Shown: positions 1 to 12,330, counted from the stretch's first letter. The stretch: 64,000 bases of DNA from Flabesymbios commensalis (GCA_964017125.1 OZ024902.1:99478796-99542795), one strand, 5' to 3'. Translations and numbers: made by a program. Notes: generated from the letters alone by a model not told the origin.

Positions 1-3000
1 AACCCATTCATTTAATTAACAGAATTGCTATTAATGCTTTAGCAATGAACTTGCTAAAAGAAAATGTCTTTACATTTATATATCTGTACACAATTCTGCC
101 AGGCCTGTAGTAGCCTAGTATTCTGTAATTAAAATATACTGAACTTTTACGTAAATTGCTCGTGCAAAAATGACTTACGTAAATTACATGCAATACAAAA
201 TACAATACAATGAAAAATGTAATAGTGCGATGCGTGTGGCTGGTCTCGCAGTCTTTAATCGTTTGGCGCTATAGTAAACCGCGAGTGCCAGCCGCACGAA
301 TCGAGCACGTGTGTGGATGCTGCGTCCAACACATGCTAAATATAAAGCGATTTATTGCATTCGCTGGTCGTTAGGGGGCAGTACTCGAGTACTGTATCGA
401 ACAAGTGTTCGCATTGTCAGTTGTTTGTAGGGTCGATTGTGCGTATCGTAGCGTCGATTCGAATGCAAGTACTCAAATCCCCATTAGCGCGAGGAGTAAA
501 AAACTGAATGATCGTGCTCGGGCCTAGTTGGCCTTTATTATGAGCGATCACAGCTGGCGTCTCACCGTGTGATAGCCTTGAGTTGCATTATGCGGTAACG
601 CTATGACGTACCTGATTCGAGCGCGTGCCCTACCACAGGTTTTAAAATAATGATTCTGCGATGTGGTCGCAAAAAGACATGATTATATGTTTCGATCGAT
701 GTACAGTGGAACTAGTTGTTCCACGAAATGTCACGTGTGGGACATGACCAGCTAGTTGCTGGCGCGCCAAACGCAAAAGTCGCCCTCTAGCGTTGGCAAA
801 ACATTTAAAAACATTAAAGTTGAAAAACGCACATGTTTGCGTCAGATCACCGGACGTGCGGTGAATAGAAACAGACCTATGCATCGTCGTAAAAAAATCG
901 TTAGCGATGTATCGTAAAAAATCGGAGGCGATATAAGGCACGAAAATATTAAACTGGAATGAATAAAAAATTCACTATTAATAAAACATTCAATATTAAG
1001 TTGAATAATGAGTGATCTGAGAAAATATTCATGATATGAAATTATTATAATCTGTAAGGCTGATGCAGGTAGGTAGGCCTATAATAAAATGACTGCTGAC
1101 ATCGTATAATGTTCTGAAGTCGATGCTGATCTGGTTATACTGTGCCGTACCAGTAAATGTGGGGAATCCCTGGACAGTAGACGCTGTTGAGAATACTGCT
1201 GATGCTGATTGCTAGCCGTGTCGGCTGAAGCAGATAATCACGTATGCCGTGCTGTACTGTGCTGTTCTGTATTATGGATGCGCGTTGTACATGCCCACGC
1301 TGTGTTCTGTGTGGTTGACAGGAACGTGGTTCATTGGCAATATAAGACGCCAGTGCAGCACCTGTAACTCTGAGGCTGAGAGGTAGGCGACGTTTAAAAT
1401 GTCATATATATGAAAAATGCAAAACTGGCCATCACTATTTACTGTTGAAGTGATGCACCTCTCCACCATGTCGGTGGCTAGCCTTTATATTGCTGGCGCA
1501 CACCCCAGGCCTTTGGCCAGGGTATGCGGTCGCCACTCTCCGTGGCCTAAGTCCGTGACGTGCCGTGCGCGGGTAGGCTGTGCGATGCCGTGAAAATCAG
1601 ATGAAAAATGTCTGTAATATGTTGAAGCTAGAAGTGTAGACTGTAGCAAATGTTCATGCTATGTCGCATGGTGCGAGAAACGGGGGTTGCAGATTAGTTG
1701 CAGAAATATGCGTCGTTGAAGTTTCACCTAAGTGCTGTTCACAAATTCACAAAAGGTATGTATTGATTAAAATGAAAACTGGAGGTCTATATGAGACATA
1801 AAACGTTTTCACTGAGTCACACACATGCAAAATGGTACCGTGAAAACCGTAGGTCGCAGTGGTACATAAAAACAATATGCCAGAGATAACTGTGATAAGC
1901 TATGCTAAGCTATGACAATAGTATTTTGTAAATCGACCTGGGTGAAAAAAAATTTTTCACACAAGTCGAAAAACACATTCAAATATTTGCAATGTTTCGC
2001 AATAGCGCAACTGTCAAATCGAATATTTCTGTATTTATAAAAAATTTAAACTTCAGAAATAACTATCGTGAGAAAATTTCGTTCTCAAACTGATAGACTA
2101 AATGTGACTGTGAAGAAAAACAGTGACATTTAGTGATTTAAGAATAATATCTAAAACGTGACTGACAGTAGTCTATGCTGATAAATGATAAAGTATATCA
2201 TTTCGCTGAAAAATGATATCTGTGATGAACATTCCACGTTTTTTTTTTTTATAATGGTACGTTTATCACCGAATCACTTCATAAACGTCCGAATCAATCG
2301 CTCGCAACGATTCATTGGTTGACGTATAGACCGACTGTGTTCGGTGCGGTTGGTTTATGTCGCCTGTGGTGGGTGTGTGTGTGGTGTATTGTCGGCGCTC
2401 ACAGCCTGTGCAGCAGGCAGCATGTGGCTTATAGTCTGTGACGGTAAGCTTTGAGCGGTGCGTACATAGTATACAGTCAGCATCCCCGTCTCGCCTCACA
2501 TTAGCATATTCATCAGCTACTGCATGCCCAAATAAGGCGCTGAATAGCCTAGCACGATTACAAACACCAAAAAGCGTTTCAAAGTGAACAAAAAAATCTC
2601 GCACAATTAGTGACAGAATTTCGTTTTCGAAACGACTTATTTACACATTTTCTCCCTCAATCGTGTTGAAAAAGAAAATTTACAAACAATATAAAAAATT
2701 TATGACAATCTGGCCGTGTAAAATTTGGAACACTAATAATCTCCACCAAATCAAAATGGCGGCTTACTTTATGCTAATGTGATGCGGCGACACAGGTTCA
2801 CTGTCCCGATGCATGCCGGTTAGGGGGGAACACGTGGGTGCCCACGGCGGGCTTTGAGCTAAGTTAGGGAAACCAGCGACCAAGATGGCGCACACCTACC
2901 AAATGCAAATACAATATTCAGCATTCTCTGAAATAACATATGATAATAGTACAAAATATTGACCTACGGTCCTGGGAATATTTTTAAACAGACCAAATAA

Positions 3001-4470
3001 GACCGTTTATTGACATTCATTTAGGGAAACAATTTATTTTGGCCCTAAACCTATTAAAGGTTACCCGAGTCCAAGCGATAGTAAAAAATTTTGTCGATTT
3101 GTAGAAAAATCGTGAAAAAATGACGAAATTTCGTCTGTGGACTTTAAGATCGAGTTACCCAATTATGGTAATCAACGATAAAAATGAGTTACAGAAAATA
3201 CCCACTTCCTACTCGCCTACAGTGGCATTAGTAGGATGAAGGCATTAAACAAACTCTTACGACAAAAAAATGATAGACTATGTCTATAAGAATAATTTTC
3301 TGGAATCTTCTAGAGAACCAGCAAGGCCGCCATCTTGAAAAGGCGCCAAACACGTGGGATTTCGACCAAAAGTTTAGAAATTTACGCCGTTTTCGACGCA
3401 AAGAAACGTGCTTCTCGTCTGGTAACTCTTTCTGACTAATTTAAACTGGCATATATATATTTTGACCTACAGCTTTCACGTACCTTGTGAAAAAAATGCT
3501 ATTGATTTTTTTCAAAAAATCCCCTAAAATTAATGAAACTATCCTTGAAAACAGCGGTTTTCAACTGGCGTCTAGGTGAAAACACTGTTGCGTGAACGAT
3601 CAGTCGTCAGGGGTCACCAATACGGCGAGTTGAAGGTCGGATTAACCAATATGTCGTGGTAAACCTACACCGGGAGTTCCGTTATGGGGTCACAACGGCC
3701 GATGAAGGACTCCGCCCAATCTCGCCATCAAAACTCAAATATCCTCCTCATCCGTCTGGTCGACGGTATTAAACAAACCAGGAAACTGTCTTCTCTCTTG
3801 TCATGTTTATTTGATTAACATGCGATAACAGCAAAGCACAACCATCCGCGCACGGCACGTCTCTATGGACTTAGCGAGAGCGAGCTGCGGCACGTCCGCA
3901 GTCGCTGAGTATTACGCTTGAAGTGGGGGAATAATACCAAGGCCGCACCACACTGCTCTGTGTGCGCACGTCACCATGGTATGAAAACGAGGCGGTCATC
4001 CCCGTCAGCCCGCGTCCAGGAATCTGGGGATAAGCGCCACATTGACTAAGCGATGTCAGGATCCTACAGGCCTACAATAAATTATCTTGCAAAGATACTG
4101 AATACAAAGATCATAGTTACAAGCCTTACTTTATTAAAATCTACCAATAGATTAAAATTAACATGAAATAAGATTCATTCTGAGCAATCAGACGGTTGTC
4201 GTTTGTGTTCAAGCAAGCGTGAAGGCGTGACGTCAACCATATAGGGCCCATGGCAATTTTAATGCCTCACCAAGACTGCCACATAAATATAACGGTGCGG
4301 GGCGTTCAGCTCACAAGGACCATAGAGGTTACAAGGTCTTATCCAGATAATCTTTGCCAGTTTTCATTTGTGGGCATCCAAGCTTGGAGGCGCGACTTTC
4401 ACCGTATAGGCCTAGGTGTGAATGCTCTGTCTGTGATCCAAGAGGCTCGAAAAATTGACCCTTGATGTCC
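1..4470. other. 3' flanking DNA without a recognisable gene
   Basis: I read both strands and find no open frame with a recognisable protein motif; the longest (112 codons, minus strand, 2266-2604) has no family I know and no splice context. Visible structure is minor: an A/T tract pair near 1944-1962, a T run at 2240-2250 and a short palindrome GTACTCGAGTAC near 381. The GC-richer blocks near 240-520 and 3590-4020 are unassigned. Confidence 0.6.
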
Positions 4471-5010
4471 CAGGTGGTCCGCTTAGCGAGGTTCGAGACT
4501 GGTCCCGAATAGCGGGGGTGGTCCGCTAAGGGTTAATCCTTAAAGGGACTGGACCAGGCTAAAATCATAAAAAAATCGGTGATTTTATTTCGGGTTCTTA
4601 ATATGACCATATGATGTAAGCATGTACATAGACTAGAACTGCAAATTTTTATAATTTTTGTGCTGCGCATTCACCAGTTAGACTAGATATAGAGACGAAA
4701 TTCCTGATTTCTAATTATTGACAACCATGTCAAAAATAGGAAATGCGGGAATTTCGTCTCTATATCTAGCCTAACTGGTGAATGCGCAGCAGAAAAATTA
4801 TAAAAATTTGCAGTTCTAGTCTATGTACATGCATACATCATATGGTCATATTAAGAACCCGAAATAAAATCACCGATTTTTTGATGATTTTAGCCTGGGC
4901 CAGTCCCTTTAAGCATTACGTCAATGGGAAAAACTTTGGGACTGGACAAAAGTGGTCCGAGACGTGAGGTGGTCTGCTTATTGAGGTGGTCCGGAACCGA
5001 GGTTATACTG
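4471..5010. mobile_element. Degraded DNA-transposon end with GGTGGTCCGCTTA repeats
   Basis: The motif GGTGGTCCGCTTA and close variants recur on both sides of the foldback element at 4544-4908, at about 4473, 4518, 4953, 4967 and 4985. The block ends near 5010 with ACCGAGGTTATACTG. This looks like a subterminal repeat array at a transposon terminus, later split by the TTAA MITE. I cannot locate its other end, so the superfamily is undetermined. Confidence 0.4.
4544..4908. mobile_element. 365-bp palindromic MITE with TTAA target duplication, copy 1
   Basis: The element is almost entirely an inverted repeat. Its left arm starts AGGGACTGGACCAGGCTAAA and the right arm ends with the complement (TTTAGCCTGGGCCAGTCCCT). 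A TTAA lies directly outside each end (4540-4543 and 4909-4912). A non-palindromic centre of about 45 bp gives orientation. TTAA targets are used by piggyBac and Kolobok transposases; the AGGG start fits Kolobok at least as well as piggyBac. No coding capacity. A second copy of the same length, in opposite orientation, is at 13679-14043, and half a copy at 60302-60516. Confidence 0.85.
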
Positions 5011-6097
5011 TTATTATAACCATTATCAAATGTTCAAATGGTTATATTAACACATACAAGGATAACATCAAAATGGAATATTACAAAATATATGACTAGC
5101 TGCTAAAAGTAATAAACAGTAATATTATTCTTATGATAAGCCTACTCTCGGAAACAATAGGTTTCATAGCAAAATGAATGAATGAGGGCGTGGGCCACTT
5201 TTGTGCACATTGAGGATTGATAATAACTCTTTCAATTAAATACCCTCACATAAATTGTGGTGCAAGATATGGGTGTAAAAGTACTTGGGTATTTCTCTCT
5301 TCTTTTTCCATTATTGAATCTATCCCCAAGACACATATTCTATTTTCTTTCCCATATCATAACCCTTACCATAACCTCTGTTCGTCCTGGCACTACGTCT
5401 CACTTTGAAAAAGTACAGTCATGTAGGCCTACTCTTAACTAGACAAAAAACTATGTATTGTTGACATAATCACTAACTTTTGTAGCTGCTGTGATCTTGT
5501 ATTTTGTTTCTGTACTGACAACTTCTGATTGAGAGGAAGCATCAATTCATACGAAATTTAAGGGTATCTTACATGTATACTTCGTGCTCCATTGATTGAA
5601 AAAGTGCGTCTGTATGAATCGATCACCGACGAATAACATACATTGCATCCACAATATTATTGCTGCAGTATTGTATTTTTATGTATGCAATTAAGAACCG
5701 TCTTGATATAATCAAGTACGCTCACAAGAGTAGATTTTGCAAACTGACGTCCGCATGGTAGGCCATTAAATAGTGACACATTGGAGAAGTGGATATTCCC
5801 CATACAACTGCTTAAAATGAAAATATCAGCAGCAGCCCCACCAACAGCATTTGTGTCATTCATAGCAATGCAATTAACTGGTGTGGAACTTATAGGTCAG
5901 GTTATTATGATGTTTTTATCTTCATAACCTTGGTCTTATAATAATTTGTTCGATTTTATTAATCGCAGCATCAATTCCAATATTGTTTTTTGCTATCTTT
6001 ATACCAGTATACATTTTATTAAATTATATAAAAAAATTGCAATGCATTAAAGAAAAATGTGTATGTAAAAATGAGTGATTTATCATAGATGATAACC
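5011..6097. other. Unassigned non-coding sequence
   Basis: No gene, tRNA or clear repeat boundary seen. The short open frames here are unrelated overlapping readings of AT-rich DNA with no motif. Confidence 0.5.
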
Positions 6098-6596
6098 GGG
6101 CATGGCGGGTTACTGAGGGTTACCTTCATTCTCCCTACTGGGGCTCTGGGCATCCCACTTGTGTGTCACTGCTGAGCAATATTTGGCTGAAACGCCTTGG
6201 CCTATCGCTCAGCTCCACTACCTTCGAGGGGTACTGGGATGGTTGCTGGGGGTAGTATTTTCACCCCCACCTGGGGAGGGTCATTGGGGTTCCGTTTGTT
6301 GTATGCTGTACGACATTGTACGGAAGCACTAAAATAGGCCCACATCAATTATGTAAGGGAAGCTGCAGCCTCCACGTGTCTGGCTATAATCGGGCAAAAG
6401 AGTGCACATGGCTATCACATAGGACAGAATGAAGTTAGTTTTCATTATTGTTACTCTGCGGACTATCCGACCCGAGGATAGCGGAACTGTGTTTTGGTTA
6501 GCTAAACACACATCTCTGAACGGATTAATCCCAGAGAGTTGCCCAGAAACCCTTATCGGGTGAGTGAAGAAAAACACTCAATAACCCACAATGCCC
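6098..6596. mobile_element. ~500-bp element with imperfect 20-bp terminal inverted repeats
   Basis: The left end reads GGGCATGGCGGGTTACTGAG. The right end, reverse-complemented, reads GGGCATTGTGGGTTATTGAG: 17 of 20 positions match. The interior is GC-rich relative to its flanks and has no open frame of note. I see no clear target duplication, so the family stays open; a non-autonomous DNA transposon is the simplest reading. Confidence 0.5.
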
Positions 6597-8545
6597 TATC
6601 ACCCCACCTTCACATCATTCATTTCATCAACGGACTGCACTGTTTTTAACGTATTACAATGTCAAACTCTCTATTGCCAGACCGCTTATAGTTAGGCCTT
6701 TTTAAAAGTTTAATTTCACATCGACCTTTACATAAACAATCTAAATATGGCCTAAATCAATCAAATATTGCCAGAAATGGAAATATCATACATAAAACCA
6801 TGAGAAACGATGTGTCACACATTAAATAAGAACTGTTCAAAAGTTACATAAGCAAAACATTTGTGGTGGCCATTTTGGATTTTCGATATTTTTGTGCATT
6901 TCCTGCAACCTATTCGCAAGGTTATCCACCTAGGTTGTGTTTTTGGGTAGGCATATATATATAGATGATTTCCACTGGCCAACGTTTTACAGTACGCCAC
7001 GATGTCCCTCAAATCCTTCTTGTTCCCTGGGTATACTACAGAAATTATGTAATTTTCCACGATTTTGGCAGCCCTCTTGGATTTGTCCAATACAATACAT
7101 TTAGGTTAGCCCAGTAGGACTCAGTGTGGTGTACCATCTTAGTCCAGGAAACAGCAAGTAAAAAAACTTGTGGCTGGATTTTGATGCTATAAAAATCATA
7201 CAACGAAAAATATAATGGCAAAATAAAACATAACTTGAGTATTCCCTGTATGTCAGCTAATTGTCAGGTATTTTAATTTGCCGATTTTAGCGCCGAAAAT
7301 CGAATATTCAATCACATTAGACCAACTACCGATAATAATTTTCCTGAGTTCCAATATTGTACCAGGTTTCAAAGGAATTATGGAAAAAAATTGAGTTAAA
7401 AAAAATTAGTCCTCTGGTGGCAGTCATTTTGATTATCAGTGGAAAGCTGAAAATCTAATCAGGTCATCTCCATACTCATGGGTGATGTCACATAAAAAAT
7501 GAAGAGATCCAATTATTTTTTTTCAAGTTATCACATTAACAATAACTTTTTTGAAGCTTTGACCTTGGCAAGGTTCCTGCGGGCCTACTCTTCTTAAAAA
7601 TAAAGCCTTCTAATGTCTTTTTCACTTGAAATTTGATGACTTTTTTAGTGAAAATAAACAAATTAAAATTTATGTATACCTTTTTGACGTATTTTAAGCG
7701 CAAAATAAGAGCTGGACCTGGAAGCATACTGTAGGCCTATGCAGTGCCATGCACCTTCCGAAAATAACGATAGGTGATATTGAGCGTTGGGGTCACTATT
7801 ATTGTGCAAGTGGCTTGTGGACGTGACCACCACACTCAATACAAATTGTCAGAGTCCTGCACGGTCAGCAGGGAATGATTCGATTAAACAAACACAAAGA
7901 TGATTCCTTTCCTTTTGTCTTTATTCATGATGTTGCATGCAGTGTCAGATTGGCGTGCTACTATAGTCCGGCGGCAGAGAGCGGCGACCCAGCCTTACGG
8001 CCGGCAAGCGGGGAACGAATTCACACGTCCACCTTCAGGAGGCAGCAATGTCCATGTGAACGAACGCAATGCGCGCTCGCACGCGGCGAGAGGCTAAACA
8101 GAAGCTGTTGACTCGTCAGTCTCAGATTCCGTCCGGCTTGAAATAGGCCACACATGAATTTGGTTCTGTAGTTGTTGTCGCCACAGTGACTCTGAATTCA
8201 ACACTAGCAGAAAACCAGTAGGCCTAGTATTTGCTAGGACTGGTATAGGCTGGCTGACGATCATAGGCCTACATAGAGTCCATATAATCCTCAATTTTTT
8301 TCATTTTTTTCGACTATTATTATAATGACTAGCAATCAAATTTAAAGACTCTTTAATGATAAGTCCTATTTTTCAATTTAATGACTTTTAATGACCCGCG
8401 GAAACCTTTCTTGGTTAAAAAAATTTGCCGGGAGGGGTTGAATGTTTGTATGAATTCAATCTGTTGCACCATGTTGGTGTAGTAGCCAAAAGACGTGCGA
8501 CGGCGGCGCTCGAAGGGACAACACCCTTTCAGGCCCGACGGGGAA
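6597..8545. other. Unassigned non-coding sequence
   Basis: No gene recognised. Parts near 6850-6890 and 7410-7480 contain GTGGTGGCCATTTTG-type wording and may be very old relatives of the AGGACT repeat family described elsewhere. A GC-rich stretch at 7965-8100 has no protein similarity I can name. Confidence 0.4.
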
Positions 8546-8665
8546 AAATCACATGCACATGCCCATGTTGCCAGGAATCATGTGAAATTAAAATTTCAAA
8601 AAAATTGACCACTAGTTTTTGCACCCACAAAAAGTGTGACAACTGACACTGGACAGAATCATGGC
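8546..8665 (+). repeat. Fragment of the AGGACT-type repeat (3' part)
   Basis: Matches the 3' module of complete copies at 25467-26087 and 61168-61700: a 'catgcacatgcccatgttgc' block, then 'aaaaaaattgaccactagt', then the 'ttttgcacccacaa' stretch and 'ggacagaatcatggcgcg'. Neither terminus is present. Confidence 0.65.
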
Positions 8666-8702
8666 GCGTGAAGCTACCACAACAAAAATGCATCTAAAAA
8701 AA

Positions 8703-9060
8703 AACAAGAGGCCCAGGGGCCTTGACGCTTGTCAACAGCATTGCAAAATATCAGCTACAGATGTGTCAGAGAATTTATATCTATGTTCTAAAATGAATCA
8801 TCATGAAAAGAAAATATGTATAGGCCTATATACCCGGTAGTATGTATTTATATCCTATCCATCATTGGAATTTATATTATATGTTCGATTCCCATCATTT
8901 GCTGATTTTACACACATTCTGAAGTACTGCACTTAATGAAAAATGTTTGAAAAAGAATCATTTTACAGGACTACAATATAATTAATATTACAAAAGTAGA
9001 AGTACAATTATTATTTATTCTGGGCCTTTCAACAAGGCCCCCTTTGGTATTGTTGTTATA
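8703..9060 (+). mobile_element. 5' end of a further AACAAG-type element (AGGCCC family)
   Basis: Begins AACAAG followed at once by a hairpin, AGGCCC-AG-GGGCCT, the same arrangement as the AGGACT family (AACAAG then AGGACT-ga-AGTCCT). A hairpin GGCCTT-tcaac-AAGGCC at about 9023-9039 may belong to its other end, but I see no CTAA there. From memory, AACAAGAGGCCC starts are common in molluscan and lancelet repeats; I could not check this. Confidence 0.4.
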
Positions 9061-9303
9061 TATACAAACACATTACCTGATCACCGATATCAAGATGTTG
9101 TGTTATACACTGCTGGTATCTATAAGCTGATTAGCAAAACAGTTCCAATCAATGATTTTTATGATCAATACAATCATATCCATTGATGGTGTACTCTATA
9201 GACAGCTTGCACGAGTTTGCGCGTGAACAGTTGTCTGATTAAAACAGTTCAGCGCTGCTCACTGTATGGCGTTTTGTCATTGAAAAGTGATTAAAAGGCA
9301 GGG

Positions 9304-9420
9304 ACCCAGCAAACACGAGGCATTGACCCAATGTTGTTCTAATGTTGGCCCGCCGTCTTTAACGTCGGCACAACATTAAAACAACATTGCCTCGTTGTCA
9401 ATGCTTCGTGTTAGCTGGGT
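9304..9420. mobile_element. Foldback MITE (CCCAGCAAACACGA family), complete copy
   Basis: About 117 bp from ACCCAGCAAACACGAGG to CGTGTTAGCTGGGT. The arms pair through CCCAATGTTG / ACAACATT and a central GGCCCGCCGTC...GACG-type core. Copies share an arm-core-arm plan: CAGCAAACACGA, CCAATGTTGGTTTAATG, a GCGTCG-type core, then the complement. It has no coding capacity, so its transposase source is unknown. Confidence 0.75.
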
Positions 9421-9446
9421 ATATGACACTTCTGCACACAGCTAAA

Positions 9447-9650
9447 ACCAAGTATCTGCTTATTTTACAAGTGCGCAGATACTGTCTATTGAAAGAGCTG
9501 TTACAAACAAGAAGGAGGCAGTGACACCAGCGAAAAGGAAGTATGTACTTGATTTACAAGTGAGCAAATACAGCCGTTTGGCAGCGCTATGACAGGAAGA
9601 GCCAGTTAAAAAGCAGTAAATGCCTAGTTTACCAGGGAGCAGATAATGCC
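9447..9650. repeat. Cluster of degenerate AGTATCTGCTTACTTGTAA hairpin repeats
   Basis: Three related units occur in 200 bp: 'aagtatctgcttattttaca' paired with 'cgcagatactg' (about 9450-9485), 'aagtatgtacttgatttaca' with 'gagcaaatac' (about 9540-9575), and 'gcagtaaatgcctagtttac' with 'gagcagataatgcc' (about 9612-9652). Cleaner palindromic copies are at 24239-24276 and 41040-41083. Confidence 0.5.
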
Positions 9651-9791
9651 TTTTGACTTTGCACAGGCAGAACAGATGTTAACCGGAAGTTAATGACAGA
9701 CATTTGCTCTGAAAGTCAGCCTAAAAACTTGGAGACTGTCTCCAAGCTAAAAATACAACACTGAAAACGGTTTATTAATTTGTGTTGATGC

Positions 9792-9908
9792 ACCCTAGCA
9801 AACACGATAGGCCTACATTGTCCTATTGTTGGTTTAATGTTGGGCCAGCGTCGTAGATGGTGAACCAACATTGAACCAGCATTGGGACAATGTCTCGTGG
9901 GACTAGCT
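9792..9908. mobile_element. Foldback MITE (CCCAGCAAACACGA family), diverged copy
   Basis: Starts ACCCTAGCAAACACGATAGG and ends TGTCTCGTGGGACTAGCT. The interior has the family core 'ttggtttaatgttgggccag', then 'gtcgtagatggtg' and the complementary arm. It directly abuts the AACAA start of the next element at 9910. Confidence 0.65.
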
Positions 9909-9909
9909 T

Positions 9910-10194
9910 AACAAAAGCGCACTCGACTCACTATTTTGATTTTTTTTCAGCCATTATTAAACTTGTCCATGGACTGGTTATTACAGGGTTCCCTCAAAAA
10001 TGCGAAGCACTAAAAGACACATGCCAACACATACGACAGCACACCAACGCATACCAGCATAACCTGCCAGCATAACAAAGTTGAGCAGGATACATGAAAT
10101 TTTTTTTCAAGTTTTCGTGCTCACAAACAAATGTTAGGACGCCGACGAGCTTCGATTGCGATAGCCCATGTTTTCAAATTAAAAGGCGGGCTAA
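9910..10194 (+). mobile_element. Short copy of the CTCGAC rolling-circle-like family
   Basis: Starts AACAAAAGCGCACTCGAC and ends GGCGGGCTAA. It keeps the 'cagccattattaaacttgtc' module found in longer copies (18576-19369) and the 3' block with 'gccgacgagcttcgattgcg'. A CACTAAAAGACACATGCC repeat is inserted inside at about 10009-10080. In longer copies TAGCCCGCC near the 5' end is the complement of the terminal GGCGGGCTA. Confidence 0.65.
10009..10080 (+). repeat. CACTAAAAGACGCATGCC-type repeat
   Basis: Reads CACTAAAAGACACATGCC followed by runs of 'aacacatac', 'caccaacgcatacc' and 'agcataacc'. The same block is at 12053-12115 (plus) and, inverted, at 15300-15370. Function and superfamily unknown. 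Confidence 0.5.
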
Positions 10195-10738
10195 AAAGTG
10201 ACTGATCAATGCGAATTTTGATAAATAATCCACCGATATTAGAGTCCAAAGCGAAAAAAATATGGTCATCACTTGAGCGCAGGTAGGTCAACTATTGGCG
10301 CCGCTATCAAGTGATAAATTGGAAAATGTGTCGCCACACAAATTTGAACACAGCAAGACACCCATCCTAATAGGAGAGGTTGATATGCAACACTAACCTC
10401 TAACCAGAGTGTCAATGACACTGAAGCTCATCCTTAATTAGGGCAAGTTGATTACGAATTAAAATTTTTGAAAACCGTGAGACAGTTCTATGCACATGCA
10501 CAAGCTCTTTCAAATAGAACAAAATTGAAATAGGATAAGAATTGAGGAAGGAGAAGCATTTCTTGTGAATTGTGGACAGAGTGCCCTTATTAGGTCATAC
10601 GTTAATAATTAGAATTTCTCAAATCCGTGAGGAAGTTTAATGCACAGGCACGAGCTCTTTCTAACAAACCAAACAGAATTGAAATCTGATAAGAATTGAG
10701 GGAGAAGCATTTCTTGTGAATTGTGGACAGAGTGCCCT

Positions 10739-11263
10739 GACATGAGTGACTGAATTGTTTAACAGCAGGGTACAGTGTCAGTGGAGTGGCCAGCTCAGTG
10801 TTCAGTCAGTCTGGCTGAGGCTTCGCAGTCAATCACTGACACTGTCACTGAGTGACACTGTCACTTAAGTAAGTTCTTAACGCTATCACAGTATCAGTAT
10901 CATGACCTGTTTCACTGTCAGCCTGTGACACCGTCACTTGTTCTGTTCTGACACTGTTCTGTGTTCAGTTCAGTGAAGTGACAGCTAATCGAGTGGGCGA
11001 TATTAAAGGAAGTTTGGTAAAAACTATCTTTCGCAAATGTTAGGTTATATTATTCCACAAAGTTTATATTGTCGAGGCCGTATTACATGACAGTGAACAA
11101 ATTACAATTATATAGAATAATATAATAATGAAGATAATGAAGTTTTCAACTAAAGATTGCAGGAGATGTTTCCGTTCGCTGGTTTTGTTTGCGAATGATT
11201 CCGGGAATCTCGCGTTGATAATATGAAGCCAAAAAGTCACGTGACCTCGTGTCTTACCCCCCT
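10739..11263. mobile_element. 525-bp insertion flanked by a 9-bp direct repeat
   Basis: GAGTGCCCT occurs at 10730-10738 and again at 11264-11272; in uninterrupted monomers it occurs once, so the segment between is an insertion with a 9-bp (or 8-bp) target duplication. The insert has no terminal inverted repeat that I can see, no poly-A tail and no long open frame. Its first half is dense in CACTGACACTGTCAC-like words. An 8-bp duplication would suit a hAT-type element, but its ends do not support that. Confidence 0.55.
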
Positions 11264-11422
11264 GAGTGCCCTTATTAGGTCTTAATTATGTCATAAGTTA
11301 ATTAATAATTATAATTTCTCAAATCCGTGAAGATGTTTAATGCACAGGCTCTTTCAAACAAACCAAACAGCATTGAAATCGGATAAGAATTGAGGGAGGA
11401 AAAACAGTTTCTTGTTTCTTAA

Positions 11423-11560
11423 CCCGTTTGTGACGAGCCCCGGAGATCTCTCGTGATTCAGGGAGGTCATTCAAATACGTTGCATGGGATAACTATGACG
11501 TCATAAAATAATATCGTTGCAGAAACAGCTCAGTAGCATAATAATCTCGTGTTCAACGGG
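11423..11560. mobile_element. 138-bp piggyBac-like MITE
   Basis: Flanked on both sides by TTAA (11419-11422 and 11561-11564). Ends are CCCGTTTGTGACGAG and CTCGTGTTCAACGGG, near-complementary over about 15 bp. TTAA plus a CCC start is the classic piggyBac signature. It sits inside a tandem monomer of the surrounding array, so it is younger than the array. The interior holds TGACGTCA (11496). Confidence 0.8.
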
Positions 11561-12044
11561 TTAATTAGGTCATATAGTAATTCTAATTTCTCAAATCTGT
11601 GAGGAAGTTTAATGCAGAGGCACAAGCTCTTTCAAACAAACCAAACAGAATCAAATCCAATAAGAATTGAGGGAGGAGAAGCATTTCTTGTGAATTGTGG
11701 ACAGAGTGTACTAACTAGGTCATAAGTTAATTAATAATTAGAATTTCTCAAATCCGTGAGGAAGTTTAATGCACAGGCACAAGCTCTTTCAAACAAACGA
11801 AACAGAATTGAAATCGTTTAAGAATTGAGGGAGGAGAAGCAATTCTTGTGAATTGTGGACAGTGCCCTAATTAGGTCTTAATTAGGTCATAAGTTAATTA
11901 ATAATTAAAATTTTTGAAATCCGTGAGGAAGTTCTATGCACAAGCATGATCTCTTTCAAACAAACTAAGAGGAGAAGCATTTCTTGTGAATGGTGGCCAG
12001 TGTCCTAATTAGGTCATAAGTTAACAAATACATTGGTCTAAATG

Positions 12045-12330
12045 AGGCGGTTACACTAAAAGACGCATGCCACCACACACCAGCGCATACCAACACATAC
12101 CAGCGAAAAAACGGGGTAGACGACATAAAAACCATCTATCGTATTTAATACATCCTACGGAGTTTATATACCAAATTTTGTAAAAAAAATATAATTATAA
12201 CTTGCCTAATTCGGCATTTTAAAGTCCGTCAATGAGCGCTATGCATTGCAATGTATTATCAATGGGCGGTATACTCCGGTATGCATACCAGCGCATACCA
12301 ACGAAAAGACGGAGTAGACGATATAGAAAC
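12045..12330 (+). repeat. Second copy of the CACTAAAAGACGCATGCC repeat with CATACCAGCG words
   Basis: CACTAAAAGACGCATGCC at about 12055 is followed by 'accacacaccagcgcatacc'. A related pair of half-units, 'cataccagcgcataccaacg' plus 'aaaagacggagtagacgata', appears near 12285. 'gcgaaaaaacggggtagacg' (12101) and 'acgaaaagacggagtagacg' (12301) form a direct repeat about 200 bp apart. Confidence 0.45.

Larger units (their letters stand above)
10402..12040 (+). mobile_element. GTCAATGAC-family element with tandem ~160-bp monomers, 3'-truncated
   Basis: The 5' end reads AACCAGAGTGTCAATGACAC then TGAAGCTCATCC, matching the complete copy at 28171-28905. It continues as about six monomers of ~160 bp, each with 'ttaattaataattagaattt', 'ctcaaatccgtgagg', 'cacaagctctttcaaacaaa', 'gaattgagggaggagaagca' and 'ttcttgtgaattgtggacag'. 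Two later insertions interrupt the array (10739-11263 and 11423-11560). The GGATGAGCTAA terminus of the family is missing at the right edge. Confidence 0.7.

Noticed and set aside
2266-2604. 112-codon open frame on the minus strand with several Cys and His
   Set aside because: No recognisable zinc-binding spacing, no splice context and no matching family. Treated as chance.
3590-4020. Possible remnant of an LTR-type element
   Set aside because: GGGGTCAC wording and a TTTATT-bearing stretch here and at 7790-8100 are suggestive, but I see no paired terminal repeats, primer site or protein region, so I do not call it.
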